Assembly: GCA_017469625.1 (NCBI GenBank)
Contig: JAFUGA010000008.1
Span: 1 to 33,162 of the forward strand
From: Bacteroidales bacterium
Lineage (GTDB): Bacteria; Bacteroidota; Bacteroidia; Bacteroidales; P3
Direction: 5' to 3'
DNA length: 33,162 nt
The notes under the pieces: model-generated
What the model saw: only the letters and a program-made list of their open reading frames with translations
What the model was told of the DNA's origin: nothing
Database searches by the model: none
Translations under genes and position numbers: made by a program
Shown here: positions 32,321 to 33,162 of the stretch, piece after piece
Layout: each line of letters starts with the position of its first letter
Position numbering within the stretch: position 1 is the stretch's first letter

Positions 32321-33162
32321 ACCATAATCTATATTCCATCATTTTTTTTATTTCAGCATCATTTGGTATTTTTAAAGTATTTTTTGGATTTGCAGTATTA
32401 TATATTTGATATGCCTCCTTAATCAATTTCAATCCATTAGTTTCAAAACGTTTATAAATATATTTATCCATGTAATGTTGTTGATAACTTATGGTTCTCT
32501 GTTTCAAATTATTATTTTTAATATAACTACTATTAAGTACTCCATCATCTTTAAAATCTTCTGAATATTGATGCCCATGTATAAAAATTTCATGAGCATA
32601 TGTTTTAACCTTTCCAATAATTCCAGATGATATTTCGTTAAGACTTACTCTAACACCTATTTTTAAACCTTTATCAGTCTTTTTAAATTCAGTTTCTCCG
32701 TTTCTATAATTATCTGTCAATTCACCTCCCTCTATAGATAAATTTACACCCTTTTTATGATATATACCATCTTCTTTGTAGGTGTATCCAGCTATTACCT
32801 GTCCAGCTTTCGCATATTTTTTTAATTCTTTTATGCCTTCTTTAGTTTTTGCAAATAAATAAAATGCTTCTTTTTGTTCTTTATTAGCATTTTTAGATAT
32901 TACTATTTCCTCTCCATTTGGGTCCACTAACATTACAGGATTGTTTGCACAGTAGTTATATGGTGATAGGTTAGGGTATTTGTCAGCCATTGGGTCAGTG
33001 GAAGACCAGATAGATAGTTCGCTACTATAGTAACGTGAACCATAGTAGTGGAAGCCTGACTCATAGTCTTTCTCTTTACCGTTGAATGTATATGTGCCAA
33101 GTAGTGGATATATCGTTGCTTGGTCGTTCTGTATATCTACCCAATCTTCTCCGTATGGTAGG
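32319..33162 (-). CDS. RHS-repeat protein, C-terminal part with HExxH-type tip (5' end outside the window)
   Basis: An open frame of 280 residues that runs off the window's right end. The first 85 visible residues are RHS core: YPLLGTYTFNGKEKDYESGFHYYGSRYYSSELSIWSSTDPMADKYPNLSPYNYCANNPVMLVDPNGEE, the conserved end where RHS cores hand over to variable tips. The following 195 residues are the tip, holding the zinc-peptidase motif HEIFIHGH (codons around 32571-32597), so the tip is probably a metallopeptidase-like toxin domain. Base composition changes at the junction: the core is visibly richer in G and C than the AT-rich tip, as expected if tips are exchanged. A downstream gene that could encode immunity follows at once. 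The substrate is unknown. Confidence 0.85.
   Translation of the reverse strand, partial: LPYGEDWVDIQNDQATIYPLLGTYTFNGKEKDYESGFHYYGSRYYSSELSIWSSTDPMADKYPNLSPYNYCANNPVMLVDPNGEEIVISKNANKEQKEAFYLFAKTKEGIKELKKYAKAGQVIAGYTYKEDGIYHKKGVNLSIEGGELTDNYRNGETEFKKTDKGLKIGVRVSLNEISSGIIGKVKTYAHEIFIHGHQYSEDFKDDGVLNSSYIKNNNLKQRTISYQQHYMDKYIYKRFETNGLKLIKEAYQIYNTANPKNTLKIPNDAEIKKMMEYRLW

Overview
The window looks like a piece of an AT-rich Bacteroidota chromosome, probably Bacteroidales. Four things point there. Several secreted proteins end in type IX secretion (T9SS) C-terminal sorting domains. Upstream regions carry the phylum's TTTG / TAnnTTTG promoter. The order ftsX - DUF3098 - uppP - truB is a familiar Bacteroidota run. 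A DUF2723 glycosyltransferase-like giant membrane protein is also present. No tRNA, rRNA, CRISPR array or transposase was found.

Layout. 1-5238: one uninterrupted minus-strand frame of 1746 codons that leaves the window at its 3' end. Its last visible residues read like the approach to the DFDxD metal-binding loop of beta-prime-type RNA polymerases, as in the giant virion RNA polymerases of crAss-like phages. It has a host-type promoter and lies directly beside host genes, so it may mark the edge of an integrated element. 5364-5759: a small membrane protein. 6065-8020: cupin, gpmA and lgt. 8130-11846: thrS-infC-rpmI-rplT-rplS, closed by a terminator. 12083-16577: four plus-strand secreted-protein genes. 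They are a broken S74-chaperone/T9SS protein, a T9SS protein broken at a run of seven G, a GH16 glucanase, and an intact paralogue of the second gene. 16729-21055: minus-strand ftsX, DUF3098, uppP, truB, a possible lysozyme-like membrane protein and a stand-alone M6-protease prodomain-like protein. 21321-22322: alpha/beta hydrolase, convergent across a bidirectional terminator with the arcA-DUF2723 pair (22436-27118). 27522-30006: hexapeptide acetyltransferase, an amidohydrolase-ABM fusion and cytidine deaminase. 30098-31551: a membrane protein and a tRNA-dihydrouridine synthase. 31571-33162: the 3' end of an RHS gene with an HExxH-type tip and, downstream, a signal-peptide protein that may be its immunity partner.

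Cutting across the layout are three copies of an intergenic array of 21-bp modular units. Each has about six units, and each begins 4-30 bp past the stop codon of a minus-strand gene in the same orientation. I know of no named family that matches. A second pattern is that disruptions at short repeats or homopolymers occur in secreted or accessory genes (12083, 13288, and the start of 31571-32305), while all long housekeeping frames are intact. That suggests slippage-driven variation or pseudogene decay rather than general sequencing error, though sequence alone cannot settle it.
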